A stretch of 6,855 nt of DNA from contig JBEDND010000059.1 of NCBI GenBank assembly GCA_041170785.1, positions 1-6,855 of the forward strand, in the 5' to 3' direction. Origin of the DNA: REEB481 sp041170785. Lineage in GTDB: Bacteria; Bacteroidota; Bacteroidia; NS11-12g; UBA955. Of this stretch, positions 5,990 to 6,855 are shown in pieces; positions within the stretch are counted from its first letter, which is position 1, and every line of letters starts with the position of its first letter. Position numbers and translations under genes: made by a program. The notes under the pieces were generated by a model. That model was not told where the DNA came from. It ran no database searches and saw only the letters and a program-made list of their open reading frames with translations.

Positions 5990-6855
5990 ATGTCGCATTG
6001 TTCCCTCAGGGGTCTATTTTTTCTCTTGCTGCTGTTTCTGGCATCATGTAAAACCAGTGAAAGCTGGCTTCCCAGGCAATGGCACAATACCATAGCGCAT
6101 TACAACACCTATTTCAACGCAAGGGAAAAGCTGCGCTCCACGGAGAAAACATCCAGAGAAGGATTTACCGACCGCTTCGACAAAGTGCTGGAAATCTATA
6201 ATTACGGCGACGAAGCTTCTTTGCGAAACAACGGCGGCGCCATGGATGAAATACTGAAGAAGACCAGTAATCTGGTAGATCGACATCCAAAGAGCAAATG
6301 GGTAGATGATGCTTACATGCTCATGGCTGCTTCTTATTTCCTACGGGGTGATTTCCAGGCTTCGCGGGAATTGTATCAGTATGTATTCTCACGTTTTCAG
6401 GATCCGGTAGTAAAGGCGGCCAGCCAAATTGGTGTATTTCGCTGCCTCTACATGATTGGCAAATTGGGTGAAGCAGAAAGTTTAATCAGCCAACTGCGCA
6501 ACGACAAGAATTTCCCAAAGGAACTTCGTTATGAGCTGGATGAAGCTCAATCTGCGCTGTATATCAGGCAGGAAAAATACGCTGCCGCCGCAGAACCACT
6601 TGGTCGATTGGTTCAAACCACCAAAAACAGAACTCAAAAGGCCCGGCTGTATTTTATTCTCGGACAGGTATTGCAAAGAAGTGGCAAATTCAATCAGGCT
6701 GCAGCCCATTATGCCCATGTGGTAAAGTTGAATCCGCCCTACGAAATGGCATTCAACGCCAAAATCAATCAGGTATTGGCCTTGAATTCAGGAACTTCCG
6801 GCAACCTCAGGCAAGCCAGAAACCTGTTGAAACAACTGCTTAAAGACGATAAGAA
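5990..6855 (+). CDS. SprE/PorW-like TPR lipoprotein of the T9SS, 5' part (runs off window)
   Basis: The first 288 codons of a TPR lipoprotein. Residues 1-20 are a lipoprotein signal peptide: a hydrophobic stretch (LFFLLLLFL) and lipobox LASC with the acylated C20. After it, WLPRQWHNTIAHYNTYFNAR (26-45) resembles the conserved N-terminus of SprE/PorW proteins (a residue pattern like R.....T..YN.YFN), which are needed for type 9 secretion and gliding. Helical TPR-type repeats follow at about 103-135, 143-172, 182-210 and 217-247; examples are DDAYMLMAASYFLRGDFQAS and ARLYFILGQVLQRSGKFNQA. SprE/PorW proteins are usually far longer, so most of this one lies beyond the edge. The ATG at 5990 gives a complete signal peptide. 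It is transcribed away from the bactofilin-atp cluster. Membership is by recognised pattern, hence no symbol. Confidence 0.8.
   Translation, partial: MSHCSLRGLFFLLLLFLASCKTSESWLPRQWHNTIAHYNTYFNAREKLRSTEKTSREGFTDRFDKVLEIYNYGDEASLRNNGGAMDEILKKTSNLVDRHPKSKWVDDAYMLMAASYFLRGDFQASRELYQYVFSRFQDPVVKAASQIGVFRCLYMIGKLGEAESLISQLRNDKNFPKELRYELDEAQSALYIRQEKYAAAAEPLGRLVQTTKNRTQKARLYFILGQVLQRSGKFNQAAAHYAHVVKLNPPYEMAFNAKINQVLALNSGTSGNLRQARNLLKQLLKDDK

Noticed and set aside
6044..6718. Minus-strand frames of about 80 codons inside the TPR gene
   Set aside because: They are antisense to a long continuous lipoprotein frame with a signal peptide and TPR helices, and have no features of their own.
1..6855. Mobile elements, CRISPR arrays, tRNA/rRNA genes or a novel defence-type system
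   Set aside because: No direct-repeat arrays, terminal inverted repeats, transposase or nuclease motifs, or RNA gene signatures were seen; nearly every base is within a recognisable gene.

Overview
The window looks like chromosomal DNA from a member of the Bacteroidota. Four things point there: an F-type ATPase alpha subunit with the extra residues typical of that phylum, an a subunit with a long His-rich N-terminal extension, starts preceded by A-rich leaders with no Shine-Dalgarno, and a SprE/PorW-like lipoprotein of the type 9 secretion and gliding system. The sequence is compact. No gap between genes exceeds about 65 bases. I see no mobile element, CRISPR array, tRNA or rRNA.

Positions 1-5113 (all minus strand, read from high to low coordinates) hold an ATP synthase operon in the order atpZ, a 4-TM AtpI-like protein, atpB (a), atpE (c), atpF (b), atpH (delta), atpA (alpha), and atpG (gamma, cut by the left edge). 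The membrane sector comes first and the catalytic head last. The genes are tightly packed: atpH and atpA are 1 nt apart, and atpB overlaps the gene before it by 17 nt. The longest spacer, atpE-atpF, holds a strong hairpin followed by a T-rich run. The beta and epsilon genes (atpD, atpC) are not in the window.

Upstream of atpZ on the same strand (5076-5933) are a bactofilin, whose end overlaps atpZ by 38 nt, and a short bitopic membrane protein. The latter resembles the N-terminal part of a Bacteroidota M23-type peptidase family but has no catalytic domain. A Bacteroidota-type -7 box (TACCTTTG) sits just before the bactofilin and could start the whole bactofilin-atp transcript. Divergently, from 5990 to the right edge, runs the 5' part of a SprE/PorW-like TPR lipoprotein.

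Functionally this is mostly a conserved housekeeping region: proton-driven ATP synthesis, next to envelope and cytoskeleton genes and a T9SS accessory gene. I did not find an undescribed system. The points most worth checking are the M23-like protein without a peptidase domain, the hairpin after atpE, the mitochondrial-type His/Glu arrangement in subunit a, and the physical coupling of the bactofilin to the ATP synthase operon.
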